Part shown: piece after piece, positions 40,740 through 52,753 of the stretch
How positions within the stretch are numbered: position 1 is the stretch's first letter
Layout: each line of letters starts with the position of its first letter
Translations under genes and position numbers: made by a program
Assembly (NCBI RefSeq): GCF_039872745.1
Contig: NZ_JBDPZD010000001.1
Coordinates: forward strand, 1,054,001-1,118,000
Source of the DNA: Pelomonas paludis
GTDB lineage: Bacteria > Pseudomonadota > Gammaproteobacteria > Burkholderiales > Burkholderiaceae_C
Direction: 5' to 3'
DNA: 64,000 bases
Notes under the pieces: generated by a model
What the model saw: the letters and a program-made list of their open reading frames with translations, nothing else
The model's database searches: none
Told to the model about the DNA's origin: nothing

Positions 40740-41503
40740 TTGTCACTGCTTGCCACCCTTCTCCTGGCCGGCGCTACCAGCGCCAGCGGCGCCGGGGTCA
40801 CCCTCGCCCAGTGCTCCTGGGACCGCCCGGGTGCCAACCCCTTCATGGGTGACGTGGTGGCTGCGGTAGACCGCTACACCGACATCCCTGCCGCGACGCG
40901 CGACAAGCTCAAGGCGCGCATGAAGAACCGGCAGTACGAGGATGTTGCCGTCATCGAGCGTGATGCCATCCGGGGCAAGGCCGAGTACGAGCCGGAGATC
41001 CGCGACATGTACTTCGGCCCCGGCAGCATCTGCCGCACCGTCACCCGTGTGAAGTGGAAGCCCGCTACCCAGGAGCGCGGCCTCGTCTACTGCGAGGATG
41101 GCCAGTGCATCCTGGTGCCCACCGTATGCCGCAACGTCAGCCGCATCAAGCGCCGGGAAGCCCCGCGCGCCGTGGCCCCGGCGCGGGCCTCGAACGTCGC
41201 GTCCTCGACGCGCGAAGAGGTGGCGCCGCTGGAGTTTGAAGCGCCCTCGGCCGGCCCCGTGGCAGCGCCGGGCAGCTTTGCGCAGGCCGTTTTGCCGGTG
41301 TCTGACCCGGGCGGCGTGGCCACCCTGGGTGGCTCAACGCCGCGCACCCTCGGGCCTGGCGGCGGCCCGCTGCCTCACTTCGAGCCCGGCCCACCGCCGT
41401 TGCCGCCGCGCCGCGTCACCATCACCCAAGGCCCGCCGCCGATCCCGGCCATCCCTGAGCCCTCCACCTGGGCCTTGTTTGGCGCAGGCCTGCTGTTGGT
41501 GCT

Positions 41504-41531
<28 letters not shown>
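40740..41531 (+). CDS. PEP-CTERM sorting-domain protein
   Basis: A 263-residue secreted protein. The signal peptide is SLLATLLLAGATSASGAGV. The mature part contains MYFGPGSICRTVTRVKW, resembling a PEP-CTERM subgroup named for an MHFG-like motif, with several Cys nearby. A Pro/Gly-rich linker leads to the sorting signal IPEPSTWALFGAGLLLVLYR and a basic tail. PEP-CTERM proteins are processed by an exosortase and tied to exopolysaccharide production; no exosortase is in the window. The TTG at 40740 is chosen, with GAGG 5 bases upstream; no ATG would give an exported protein. Its 3' end overlaps the convergent uvrA by 28 bases. Confidence 0.82.
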
Positions 41532-44413
<2,882 letters not shown>

Positions 44414-44488
44414 GGCAGTTTTAACAAGCGAACCGGCCATGATAGAGGCCACAATCGCCGCGACTCAAAGGCCGGGGAGGCGCTTGAA

Positions 44489-46510
44489 TTGAAGACCTTG
44501 CGTGCAAACTGGCGGCGTGCGCCTTTCGTGACTTGGCTGGCGCTGATGCTGGCCGCTCTTTGCGGCCCGGCCGAGGCCGTCGAGCCGCCGTCGGTGACGG
44601 CCTTCTTCCAGCGCGCCCAGGCACGCAACCCCAAGCTCAGCCCCAGCGGCCGCTACCTGGCGATCCAGTCGCTGGGACAGAACAACCGCATGGTGCTGGC
44701 CGTGATCGACCTGGAAACCATGTCCGCGCCCAAGGTCGTGGCGGGCTTCCGTGACGCCGACGTCTGGCAGCACGAGTGGGTCAACGAGGGCCGGTTGGTC
44801 TTCAATATCTCTGACTCGCCCGATGGCAGCACCAACGTGCGCGGCAATGGGCTGTGGGCGGTGGACCGTGAGGGCGGCCAGTGGCGTCAACTGATCCGGG
44901 GCGGTAGCGGCGGGCTGAGCGAGGCCACGCAGTTGGCCGACCGTCGGCTGGAGCCCAATTGGCGATTGCGTGACACCCTCGGTGGTGACGGTGACGAGGT
45001 GCTGGTCGAGCGCTGGCCCTGGCGCGACGACATCGGCTCAGCCAGCGTGCAACTGGCGCGGCTGGATACGCGCACGGGCCGCCTCACCCAGCTCAGCACG
45101 GGCCTGCCGGACTACGTGCGCCGTTGGGTGCTGGACCAGGACGGCCAGCCACGCCTTGTCGAGGCGCAGCATGCCGGGCGCACCAAGGGCTATCTGCGTG
45201 CGGCCGATGGCCGCTGGCAACTGGCCTACGAAGGCGATGCCGATGACGGCAGCCTGGCCGTGCCGGTCTGGTTCGGCCCCGGTGGGCTGGCGTTCAGCGT
45301 GCACGGCCACCGTGGCTACAGCGCGCTGTTCCGCATCGATGCCCAGACCTTGCGCCCCGAAGCCGAGCCCCTGGTCCACGCGCCGGGCTATGACTATGCC
45401 GGCCACCTGGTGTTTGACCGTGCGGCCAGCACCTTGCTCGGGGTGCACTACGAAACCGACGCGCCCGCCACCGCCTGGTTCCACCCCACGATGAAGGCCT
45501 GGCAGGCCGACATCGACGCCAAGCTGCCCGGCACCGCCAATCGCATCGAATGCCAGCGCTGCCTGCAGGCCAGCCACCTGATCGTGACCGCGCGCTCCGA
45601 CCAGCGGCCGCCCGTCTACCTGCTCTACCGCACCGCCACGCGCCAGTTGCAGGCGCTGGCCGGCCAGCGGCCCGACCTGCCGGTGGCGGCCATGGGCCAG
45701 CGGGACTACCACCGCGTCAAGGCCCGTGACGGGCTGGAGATCCCCGTGCTGGTGACGCAGCCGGCGGGCGGTGACCCCAAGCGCAGCCCGACCGTCGTGC
45801 TCGTCCACGGCGGCCCGTATGTGCGCGGCACGCGATGGTCCTGGGACCCCGTGGCGCAGTTCCTGGCCAGCCGGGGCTACCTGGTGCTTGAGCCCGAGTT
45901 TCGCGGCAGCACGGGCTACGGCGGCAAGCTGTACCGCGCCGGCTGGAAGCAATGGGGCCTGCGCATGCAGGACGACCTGGCCGACACCCTGGCCTGGGCG
46001 GTGCGCCAGGGCTGGGCAGACCCCAAGCGCGCCTGCATCGCCGGGGCCAGCTATGGCGGCTATGCGGCCTTGATGGGCGCGGTGACGCAGGGCGACCTCT
46101 TCCGCTGCGCCATCAATTGGGTCGGCGTCAGCGACATCGGCCTGCTGTCCAGCATCGACTGGAGCGACGTCAGCGACGAATGGAAGCAATTCGGCATGAA
46201 GCGCCTGATCGGTGACCCGGTGGCGGACGCCGCACAGTTGGCGGCCACGTCGCCGCTGCAGCGCGCGGCCGAGATTCGCATCCCCCTGCTGATGGCCTAT
46301 GGCGGGCTTGATGCGCGCGTGCCCATCAAGCACGGCCAGGCCATGAAGGCGGCGTTGCGGCCCGACCAGGCGCTTGAATGGGTGGACTACCCCGACGAGG
46401 GCCACGGGTGGTTCAACCTCAAAACCAATGAAGACTTCTGGGGCCGCGTTGAGCGCTTCCTGGCGCGGCACCTCGCCAGCCCGCCGCCGGCCGGGCCTGG
46501 ACAGCCCTGA
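44489..46510 (+). CDS. Exported S9 family (prolyl-oligopeptidase-like) peptidase
   Basis: A 673-residue serine peptidase. A signal peptide (FVTWLALMLAALCGPAEA) is followed by a beta-propeller-like region (about residues 35-400) and an alpha/beta-hydrolase domain. The triad is the Ser in GASYGGYAAL, the Asp in YGGLDARVP and the His in DEGHGWFN. It is most like dipeptidyl-peptidase/acylaminoacyl-peptidase members of S9 and probably cuts short peptides in the periplasm. A TTG start at 44489 is chosen, with GGGAGG 8 bases upstream. It is divergent from uvrA. Confidence 0.88.
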   Translation: MKTLRANWRRAPFVTWLALMLAALCGPAEAVEPPSVTAFFQRAQARNPKLSPSGRYLAIQSLGQNNRMVLAVIDLETMSAPKVVAGFRDADVWQHEWVNEGRLVFNISDSPDGSTNVRGNGLWAVDREGGQWRQLIRGGSGGLSEATQLADRRLEPNWRLRDTLGGDGDEVLVERWPWRDDIGSASVQLARLDTRTGRLTQLSTGLPDYVRRWVLDQDGQPRLVEAQHAGRTKGYLRAADGRWQLAYEGDADDGSLAVPVWFGPGGLAFSVHGHRGYSALFRIDAQTLRPEAEPLVHAPGYDYAGHLVFDRAASTLLGVHYETDAPATAWFHPTMKAWQADIDAKLPGTANRIECQRCLQASHLIVTARSDQRPPVYLLYRTATRQLQALAGQRPDLPVAAMGQRDYHRVKARDGLEIPVLVTQPAGGDPKRSPTVVLVHGGPYVRGTRWSWDPVAQFLASRGYLVLEPEFRGSTGYGGKLYRAGWKQWGLRMQDDLADTLAWAVRQGWADPKRACIAGASYGGYAALMGAVTQGDLFRCAINWVGVSDIGLLSSIDWSDVSDEWKQFGMKRLIGDPVADAAQLAATSPLQRAAEIRIPLLMAYGGLDARVPIKHGQAMKAALRPDQALEWVDYPDEGHGWFNLKTNEDFWGRVERFLARHLASPPPAGPGQP

Positions 46511-46582
46511 ACAGGCCACTGAAACTCGCCCCCGGGCGGTTGCGGCTGGCTGACAATCGCCGCAGTCCTTTGGAGCCCCCTC

Positions 46583-47842
46583 GTGAGACAGCAGCGCGCC
46601 AACGAGTCCCGCAAGCGCCGATCCTGGCTGGACGGATTCATGGCCTACCCGCAGCCCAGCGGCGTGGGCGAAGCCGTCTGGCGCGAGCACATCATGCTGC
46701 TCGACCAGATCCTCTATGGCCTCTGGAACCTGGGCGACAACCTCATCTACGCCTGGATGCCCATTGCCCGGGGCCTGCGCGTGCTGGTGGCGCCGCACCC
46801 GCTGCTGACCGAGTTTGCGCAGGGCGACGGCATCCAGCCCCCGGGCGAGGTGATCCGCCGCACGCGGCTGCTGGACAAGCTGCTCTCCACCAACGACCCG
46901 CTCGACGAGGCCCAGTTCGACGCCGTGGCCGAGGCCCTGGGCGTGACGCCGCGCACCGTGGAGCTGCCGTTCTCGCCCGAGCATGGCCTGGGGCTGCAGC
47001 TGATCGCCGCCATCGTGGCGCGCTACGGCATCCGGCTGGTGGAAGACCGGGCTGTCATCCTCTTCGACGCCGTCGGCTTCTCACTGCTCACGCCGCTGCA
47101 GCAGGTGGTGCAGCTGAACAGCCTGTCCTGCTCGGTCAATGCGGCCTATGCACGCCTGCTGGACCGCGAGATCAATATCAACTTCGCGCGCACCACCACG
47201 GGCGATGGCTTCTACATCTGGAACCGCATGCGCGGCCTGGAAGCCAACATCGAGCTCTACCAGCTGATGCAACTGATCCTGGCCGACAACGCGCTGGCGC
47301 GTGAGCGCTCGGCCGAGCCGCGCACCGTGCCGCGCCTGCGCGCCTGCTTCCACGTGGGCTCGCACTACGAGTTCTACCAATCGGAAGGTCTCAACCCCAC
47401 CTCGTTCAGCTATTTGGTTGGCCAGGTCACCATCGAGCTGGCGCGCATGATCGACAAGGCCCTGCCGGGGCAGATCCTGGTGGGCAAGTTCGACACCGTG
47501 ATGCGCGACGACGTGTCGGGCGACGAGGTGCGCATCGACAGCCTGGACTTTGTGGACCGCGCCCGCGCCCCGCTGCGCCGGCTCAATGGGCTCAACCTGG
47601 CGGGCTCCGAGGTCGAGGAGATTGCCTGCTACCTGACCGGCCGGCGTGACCAGCGCGGGCTCTGGGGCATCAGCGAGTTCACCATCGCCGACAAGCATGG
47701 CCTGCCGCACCGCGTCTACAACGCCAAGATCAACATCCACCGCCGCAATGGCGACCCGATCTATCTCGGCTTGCGCGAGGAAGACCTGCCGCCGGCCGCG
47801 CATCGAATCACGGCAGAGACGGATTTTTCCGCGCTGACTTGA
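46583..47842 (+). CDS. Divergent class III nucleotidyl-cyclase-like protein
   Basis: A 419-residue cytoplasmic protein with no established name. The region about 155-340 looks like a class III cyclase catalytic domain: ILFDAVGFSLLTPL carries the first metal-binding Asp (D162) and TTTGDGFYIWN the second (D208). FHVGSHYEFY and SYLVGQVTIELARM fit the later strands and the 'N-x-A-R' region only loosely, so activity is uncertain. Flanking N- and C-terminal regions are unrecognised. The GTG start has GGAG 7 bases upstream. It precedes a second cyclase-type gene by 47 bases, which suggests they act together. Confidence 0.65.
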   Translation: MRQQRANESRKRRSWLDGFMAYPQPSGVGEAVWREHIMLLDQILYGLWNLGDNLIYAWMPIARGLRVLVAPHPLLTEFAQGDGIQPPGEVIRRTRLLDKLLSTNDPLDEAQFDAVAEALGVTPRTVELPFSPEHGLGLQLIAAIVARYGIRLVEDRAVILFDAVGFSLLTPLQQVVQLNSLSCSVNAAYARLLDREININFARTTTGDGFYIWNRMRGLEANIELYQLMQLILADNALARERSAEPRTVPRLRACFHVGSHYEFYQSEGLNPTSFSYLVGQVTIELARMIDKALPGQILVGKFDTVMRDDVSGDEVRIDSLDFVDRARAPLRRLNGLNLAGSEVEEIACYLTGRRDQRGLWGISEFTIADKHGLPHRVYNAKINIHRRNGDPIYLGLREEDLPPAAHRITAETDFSALT

Positions 47843-47889
47843 TCTGGCTGGGGGTTGTTTAGCGCTCTGGTGGCAGGTGCGGCCCTAGG

Positions 47890-50889
47890 ATGAAGCGCCC
47901 AACCTTTGCGCTGATGCCCGACACGTCTCCCTCCACTGCCGCGCGTGGCCAGCGCCGCCTCATCACCATGCTCTTCGTCGACCTCAGTGGTTCGACGGGC
48001 CTGGCCGAGTGGATGGAGGCCGAGCACTACGCCGAGCTGCTGGCCCAGCTCTCTGCGCTGTATGAGCAGGTGGTGCCGCGCCATGGCGGTGCGGTGGCGC
48101 GCATCCAGGGCGACGGCGTGCTCGCCATCTTTGGCTACCCCGAGGTGCGCGAGGACGACGGCCGCCGCGCCACCGAGGCCGCGCTGGAGCTGCACACCCT
48201 GGTGCGCGGCCTGCGGCCGGCGGGCCCGCTGCCCGAGCACTTCAAGGGCCTGACCCTGCACAGCGGCATTCATGCCGGCGTGGTGTTCGTGGGCGAGGGC
48301 GATGCCGTGCGCGGCCGCTACGAGCTGATCGGCAACGCCCCCAACATCGCCGCCCGGTTGGCCGAGAACGCGCGGGCCGACGAGATCCTGGTCAGCCAGG
48401 AGACGCTGGGCCTGCAGAGCCATTACTTCGAGACCTCGGCGCGCCGCCAGCTGCATCTGCGCGGGCGGGCCACGCCGATTGGCGTCTACCTCGTCAAGGG
48501 GCGGTCGCCGCTGTCGCGCCGCTTCGAGGCCAGTGAGCGCCGCGGCCTCACACCGCTGCAGGGGCGCGCCGCCGAGCTGAGCGTGCTGGACCAAGCGCTC
48601 TCGCGGGCTTTTGCGGGCGCCACCTTCTGGGTGGCCGTGCGCGCAGGTGCGGGCCTGGGCAAGACCCGGCTCTGCGAGGAATTCCTGCTGCGCGTGTCCG
48701 ACCACGCCTGCCAGGTGCATCGGGGCCACTGCGAAAGCTACCTGGTGGCCGAGCCGCTGCAGCCCTGGCTGCAGATGCTGCGTGGCCTGGAGCACTACGT
48801 GGGCGGGCCACCCGAGCTGGCCCTGGCGCTGCAGGCGCCGCCCGAGGAGCGTGCCGAGCGCTTGCTGGCGCTCTTTCTTGCGCTGGCTGCCGAGACGGCG
48901 CAATTGCTCTTCATCGACGACCTGCAGTGGGCCGACGACGCCAGCCTGCGCCTGCTGCACCAGCTGCGCGACCACGCAGCCCGGCGTCGGCTGCCGGTGC
49001 TGCTGCTGACCGCGAGCCGGCCCGCGCTGCCTGGCAGCTATGTGCTGCCCACCACCAGCGGCGCCGACCAGCTGATCGAACTGCCCCCGCTGCCTGAACC
49101 CGCCGCCGCCGTGACCGTGAGCCGGCTGCTGCCGCAGGCCGACCCCTTTGTGGCCGCCGAGGTGCAGCGCCATGCCGGCGGCAATCCGCTGTTCCTGGAG
49201 GAGCTTTGCCACGCCGCCGCCGAAGCCACCGTGGCCGGCGAGCGTCTTGGCCAGGCGCAGCCCAGCGCGGCCTGGCTGGCGACCTTGATCGAATCCCGCG
49301 TCGAACGCCTGCCGCCCGAGCAGGCCGACCTTGTGCGCATCGCCGCTGTGATTGGCACCGTCGTGCCAACCTGGCTCTTGACCGCGCTGACCGGCATCGG
49401 CGAGCGTGACGCGGGCGTGCAGGCGCTGGCCGAGCAGGACTTCCTCTTCCCCGACCGCGAGCCCGGTGCGCTGCGCTTCAAGCACGGCATCACGCGCGAC
49501 GTGGTCTACGACTCCACCGGCCTTCACCTGCGCCAGCAGCTGCATCGCCGCATCGCCGCTCAGCTGCGCGCACGCGGCGCCGAGACAGACAACCTCCACG
49601 AGCTGCTGGCTTATCACGACGCGGCGGCCAATGAGTGGCCGCTGGCCGCCCAGCACGCCGAGGCCGCAGGCGACCAGGCCCTGGCCAGCTCGGCGCTGGA
49701 CCGCGCCAAGCGCCAGTTCCGCGCCGCGCTGGCGGCGCTGGAGTTCCTGCCCGACACGCCGGAGCGTCGGCGCCGCTGGGTCAACATCGCGCAGCGCCTG
49801 GGCATGGCTTGCGTGTTCGACGCCTCGCGCGACGACCTGCGCGTGCTGCGCCATGCCGCCGAGTTGGCCCAGGGCCTGGGCGACACCGGCCTGATCGCCC
49901 GCACCGATTACTGGCTGGCGTACGTGGGGTATGCGCTGGGCGAGGTGCGTGAGTCTCTGCGCTATGCGCAGGCCGCCGTCAGTTCGGCCGAGGCCTGCCA
50001 GGACGGCGCGCTGCTCGCGCAGCTGCCCGGCACGGTGGGGCAGATCCATGCCGCCGCTGCCCATTACCCGGAAGCGCTGGCGCAGTTCGAGCGCGCCATC
50101 CAGCGCCAGCGTGAGCGGGCCGACAAGTCCCGCAACCGCGTGGGCCTGGCCTACTCCTTGTGTTGCAAGGCCTATGTGCTGGGCGATCAGGGCGACTTCG
50201 ATGGCGCCCACGCCGCCTTTGCCGAGGCGCTTGACGCCGTGGCGGACCCCGGGCACGCCGTGCAAGCCAGCATCCAGGGCTGGCGCTCCGCCGTACTGCT
50301 TTGGCAGGGCCGCTGGGCCGAGGCGCGCGAGGCGGCCGAGATCTCGCACCGCGTGGGCACCCAGGTGCGCAGCATGTTCACCTGCGCCATGGGCCACGCC
50401 GCCAGTGCCTACGCGGCCTGGATGCTAGAGCGCGCGCCCGAGGCGCCGCAGCAGATCCTTGACGCCATCGCCTGGCTGGCCCCGCGCGGTGGCGGGCTGT
50501 TCAGCTCGTTCAACCACGCTTGGCTGGCAGAGATCTGCGTGGAGCAGGGCGATATGCGCTGCGCGCGCCATCACATCGCTTGCGCGCTGGCGCGGGCGCG
50601 CCAGCAAGACTGGGTGGGCGGGGCCATGGCCTACCGTGCAGCGGCCAAGCTGGCCGTGATGGCCGGGGATAAGGCCCGCGCCCGGCGCTGCCTGGACCTG
50701 GCTGCACGCGCCGGCGCACGGCGCGGCTCGGGCCACGAGGCTGCGGTGACGGATTGGGTGCGCGCGGACCTGGGCCTGGCCACAGCTGGCCAGCCGACGC
50801 TTGAGGCTGCCGTTCAGCAGCTCAAGCGTCTGGGTATGACGGGCTTTCTCAGCGCCCGTGCTCCTGCGCTGTCTGGATCTGCTCGCTGA
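47890..50889 (+). CDS. Class III adenylate/guanylate cyclase fused to AAA ATPase and TPR region
   Basis: A 999-residue signalling protein. The N-terminal cyclase domain (residues 22-200) has metal-binding D31 (LFVDLSGSTG) and D75 (IQGDGVLAIFG) and the late LIGNAPNIAARL motif. Next comes a P-loop ATPase of the STAND/AAA type (AGAGLGKT at 252-259, Walker B LLFIDDLQWADD) and a long TPR-like helical C-terminal half. There is no C-terminal DNA-binding domain. Such cyclase-STAND fusions are common, but their signals are unknown. The start at 47890 is likely; 47914 is possible. The 3' end overlaps the convergent HDOD gene by 41 bases. Confidence 0.85.
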   Translation: MKRPTFALMPDTSPSTAARGQRRLITMLFVDLSGSTGLAEWMEAEHYAELLAQLSALYEQVVPRHGGAVARIQGDGVLAIFGYPEVREDDGRRATEAALELHTLVRGLRPAGPLPEHFKGLTLHSGIHAGVVFVGEGDAVRGRYELIGNAPNIAARLAENARADEILVSQETLGLQSHYFETSARRQLHLRGRATPIGVYLVKGRSPLSRRFEASERRGLTPLQGRAAELSVLDQALSRAFAGATFWVAVRAGAGLGKTRLCEEFLLRVSDHACQVHRGHCESYLVAEPLQPWLQMLRGLEHYVGGPPELALALQAPPEERAERLLALFLALAAETAQLLFIDDLQWADDASLRLLHQLRDHAARRRLPVLLLTASRPALPGSYVLPTTSGADQLIELPPLPEPAAAVTVSRLLPQADPFVAAEVQRHAGGNPLFLEELCHAAAEATVAGERLGQAQPSAAWLATLIESRVERLPPEQADLVRIAAVIGTVVPTWLLTALTGIGERDAGVQALAEQDFLFPDREPGALRFKHGITRDVVYDSTGLHLRQQLHRRIAAQLRARGAETDNLHELLAYHDAAANEWPLAAQHAEAAGDQALASSALDRAKRQFRAALAALEFLPDTPERRRRWVNIAQRLGMACVFDASRDDLRVLRHAAELAQGLGDTGLIARTDYWLAYVGYALGEVRESLRYAQAAVSSAEACQDGALLAQLPGTVGQIHAAAAHYPEALAQFERAIQRQRERADKSRNRVGLAYSLCCKAYVLGDQGDFDGAHAAFAEALDAVADPGHAVQASIQGWRSAVLLWQGRWAEAREAAEISHRVGTQVRSMFTCAMGHAASAYAAWMLERAPEAPQQILDAIAWLAPRGGGLFSSFNHAWLAEICVEQGDMRCARHHIACALARARQQDWVGGAMAYRAAAKLAVMAGDKARARRCLDLAARAGARRGSGHEAAVTDWVRADLGLATAGQPTLEAAVQQLKRLGMTGFLSARAPALSGSAR

Positions 50890-51667
50890 CGCGGCGCGCC
50901 GCCCGCAGCACCAGGCCCTCGTCCAACTGCGCTTGCGGCGCAATCTGGCCGGCGATGGCTTCGAGCTGGTCCGCGTGGTTCATCAATGCCCAGGCGATGG
51001 TTGACACCGCCGAGATGCCCCGGCGCTGCATGGCCTCGGGCATGGACATGGTGGCCTGGACCTCGACGTGATGCTTCACGCTCGACACGGCGGCCGGCGC
51101 CAGGCCCCAGCTCTCGCACAGCGCCGCGCCCAGCGCGTCATGGCTGACACCGAAGGCCGTGCGCTCCAGCTCCACCAGTTCAGCGTCACGCGTGGCCGCG
51201 CGCAGCATGGCGGGGTAGTGCTGGGGGGCATGGCGGTAGAGCACCGCCTTGCCGCATTCCTCAAACAGGCCGGCCGAGTGGGCGGCCCAGGGGTCGATGC
51301 CCAGCATCTGCCCCATGCGGCCCATCAACAGCCCGCGCTTGGCGGCGCGGCCCCACACCGGCTCCAACTCCGCCGCCGCCGGGAACGCCGCACGCAGGCC
51401 CATCTCGAACGTGATCGCTGCCACCTCGCGCATGCCCAGGTAGGTCAGGGCCTGGTGCACCGTCTGCACCCGGCCCCGCAGGCCATAGAGCGACGAGTTC
51501 ACTGCCTTCATCACCGCAGCAGCCAGCGCCATGTCGGACTCAACCAGCGCCGAAATGGCCTGCAGATCGATGTCCTCGGCAGCCATCAACAGCGAGAGCT
51601 TCACCAGCACTTCTGGTTGGGTGGGGATCTCGATGTCCAGGGAGCGGAGTTGCGGATCAACAGACAT
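50849..51667 (-). CDS. HDOD-domain protein
   Basis: A 272-residue protein whose main part is an HDOD domain (IPTQPEVLVKLSLLMAAEDI, then LVESDMALAAAVMKAVNSSLYG, TVHQALTYLGMREV). HDOD proteins are related to HD hydrolases but usually lack catalytic residues. They often work in c-di-GMP or two-component signalling. The canonical HD pair is not evident here. The start at 51667 is supported by AAGGAG upstream. It overlaps the end of the cyclase-ATPase gene convergently and is followed upstream by the TSUP gene on the same strand. Confidence 0.85.
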   Translation of the reverse strand: MSVDPQLRSLDIEIPTQPEVLVKLSLLMAAEDIDLQAISALVESDMALAAAVMKAVNSSLYGLRGRVQTVHQALTYLGMREVAAITFEMGLRAAFPAAAELEPVWGRAAKRGLLMGRMGQMLGIDPWAAHSAGLFEECGKAVLYRHAPQHYPAMLRAATRDAELVELERTAFGVSHDALGAALCESWGLAPAAVSSVKHHVEVQATMSMPEAMQRRGISAVSTIAWALMNHADQLEAIAGQIAPQAQLDEGLVLRAARRVSEQIQTAQEHGR

Positions 51668-51695
51668 GGGGTTCTCCTTGATCCTTGGATCGTAC

Positions 51696-52457
51696 TTAGC
51701 CACCGTAGGCCGACCACGCCGTTTTGAGGATCAAGGCCGTGACGACCAGCACGAAAACGCCACGAACGAAGCCCGCGCCGTGCTTGAGCGCGAGCCGTGT
51801 GCCAGCCAAGCTACCGGCCACATTGGTCACCGCCATCACCCCCGCCAGCAGCCACCAGACATGGCCCTTGGCCGCAAACAGGCTGATCGCCGCCACATTG
51901 CTGGCCAGGTTCATCAGCTTGGCGGCCGCCGAGGCGTGCAGGAAGTCGTAGCCCAGCACCCGCACGAACAGGAAGACGAAGAAGCTGCCCGTGCCCGGGC
52001 CGAAGAAGCCGTCGTAAAAGCCCACGACGCCTGCGATGCCGGCCATGGCCAGTTGCTCGCGGCGCCCCTCAAAGCGCGGGGCATGGGCGCGGCCCAGGTC
52101 TTTGCGGGCCAGGGTGTAGAGCAGCACGCCCGCCAGCACCCAGGGCAGGGCCTTGCGCAGGCCGTCGGGGCTGGTCAACGTCAAGAGCCAGGCGCCCAGC
52201 AAGCTGCCGATCAGGCTCAGCGCGGCGGCCGGCGCCAGGGTCCGCCAGTCCAGTTGCACGCGCCGCAGGTACTGCCCAGCCGCCCAGGTCGTGCCCCAGA
52301 CGGACGCGCCCTTGTTCGTGCCCATCAGCGTGGCCGGCGCCGCGCCCGGGAAGGCACTGAACAGCGCTGGCAGCAGCACCAGGCCACCCCCGCCAGCCAC
52401 GGCGTCAATGAAGCCCGCCAGCAGGGAAGCCAGGGCTGCAAAGAGGAAATCAAGCAT
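51696..52457 (-). CDS. TSUP (TauE/SafE) family membrane transporter
   Basis: A 253-residue protein with eight hydrophobic segments. The conserved GFIDAVAGGGGLVLLPAL and GFYDGFFGPGTGSFFVF repeats are the TSUP/TauE signature (E. coli YfcA type). Members export sulfite, sulfoacetate or other sulfur-containing or organic anions; the substrate here is unknown. The ATG at 52457 overlaps the end of a possible leader ORF by 8 bases (ATGCTTGA), and a terminator-like hairpin lies 23 bases upstream of the start, so expression may be controlled by attenuation. Confidence 0.9.
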   Translation of the reverse strand: MLDFLFAALASLLAGFIDAVAGGGGLVLLPALFSAFPGAAPATLMGTNKGASVWGTTWAAGQYLRRVQLDWRTLAPAAALSLIGSLLGAWLLTLTSPDGLRKALPWVLAGVLLYTLARKDLGRAHAPRFEGRREQLAMAGIAGVVGFYDGFFGPGTGSFFVFLFVRVLGYDFLHASAAAKLMNLASNVAAISLFAAKGHVWWLLAGVMAVTNVAGSLAGTRLALKHGAGFVRGVFVLVVTALILKTAWSAYGG

Positions 52458-52551
52458 CAGCGCAAAGGGCAAAAAGAAAGGGCGCCAGACTCACGCCTGG
52501 CGCCCGCTTGGCCTTCAGTGTCAGCCGGGATGTGCTGACCGAACTGCTCAA
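52450..52551 (-). CDS. Possible 33-codon leader peptide upstream of the TSUP gene
   Basis: A short frame with a TTG start at 52551 and GAGGAG about 9 bases upstream encodes a basic 33-residue peptide. Its centre reads KAKRAPGVSLAPF, and it ends in CADA. The stop overlaps the TSUP ATG (ATGCTTGA), as expected for translational coupling. The codons for R16-A17-P18-G19 are exactly the 5' arm of the terminator hairpin at 52480-52505. A ribosome paused there would block the terminator. The frame is conserved-looking only by these features; translation has not been shown. Confidence 0.4.
   Translation of the reverse strand: MSSSVSTSRLTLKAKRAPGVSLAPFLFALCADA
52471..52505 (-). terminator. Terminator/attenuator hairpin in front of the TSUP gene
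   Basis: Read on the minus strand, a perfect 9-bp stem GGGCGCCAG/CTGGCGCCC with an 8-base loop is followed by TTTCTTTTT, a typical intrinsic terminator. It lies between any upstream minus-strand promoter and the TSUP start, so it would either end a short leader RNA or act as an attenuator. No minus-strand gene other than the leader ORF lies upstream for it to terminate. Confidence 0.75.
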
Positions 52552-52753
52552 TGGTTTGTCTCCTCACCCCGCCTGGTCAAGCGCCGGCTGGTGGCTGGCG
52601 CGGACCTCGAGTGGCATGAATGTAGGGTGCCTGATTTATGCGCCAACTTGGGGTAACCCCTGATTACTTTGGAGCGGCTGCCGGGATTTTGCACCAATGA
52701 GGTGCGTCCCTCTGGGGAATGCAGGGCCTCATCGGGCTGGTGACAATGGCCGG

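Noticed and set aside
47761..50397. Very long open frame on the minus strand opposite the cyclase-ATPase gene
   Set aside because: It is the mirror of a real gene in GC-rich DNA. Its protein is Gly/Ala/Arg/His/Gln-rich with no domain, no start signal and no family motif.
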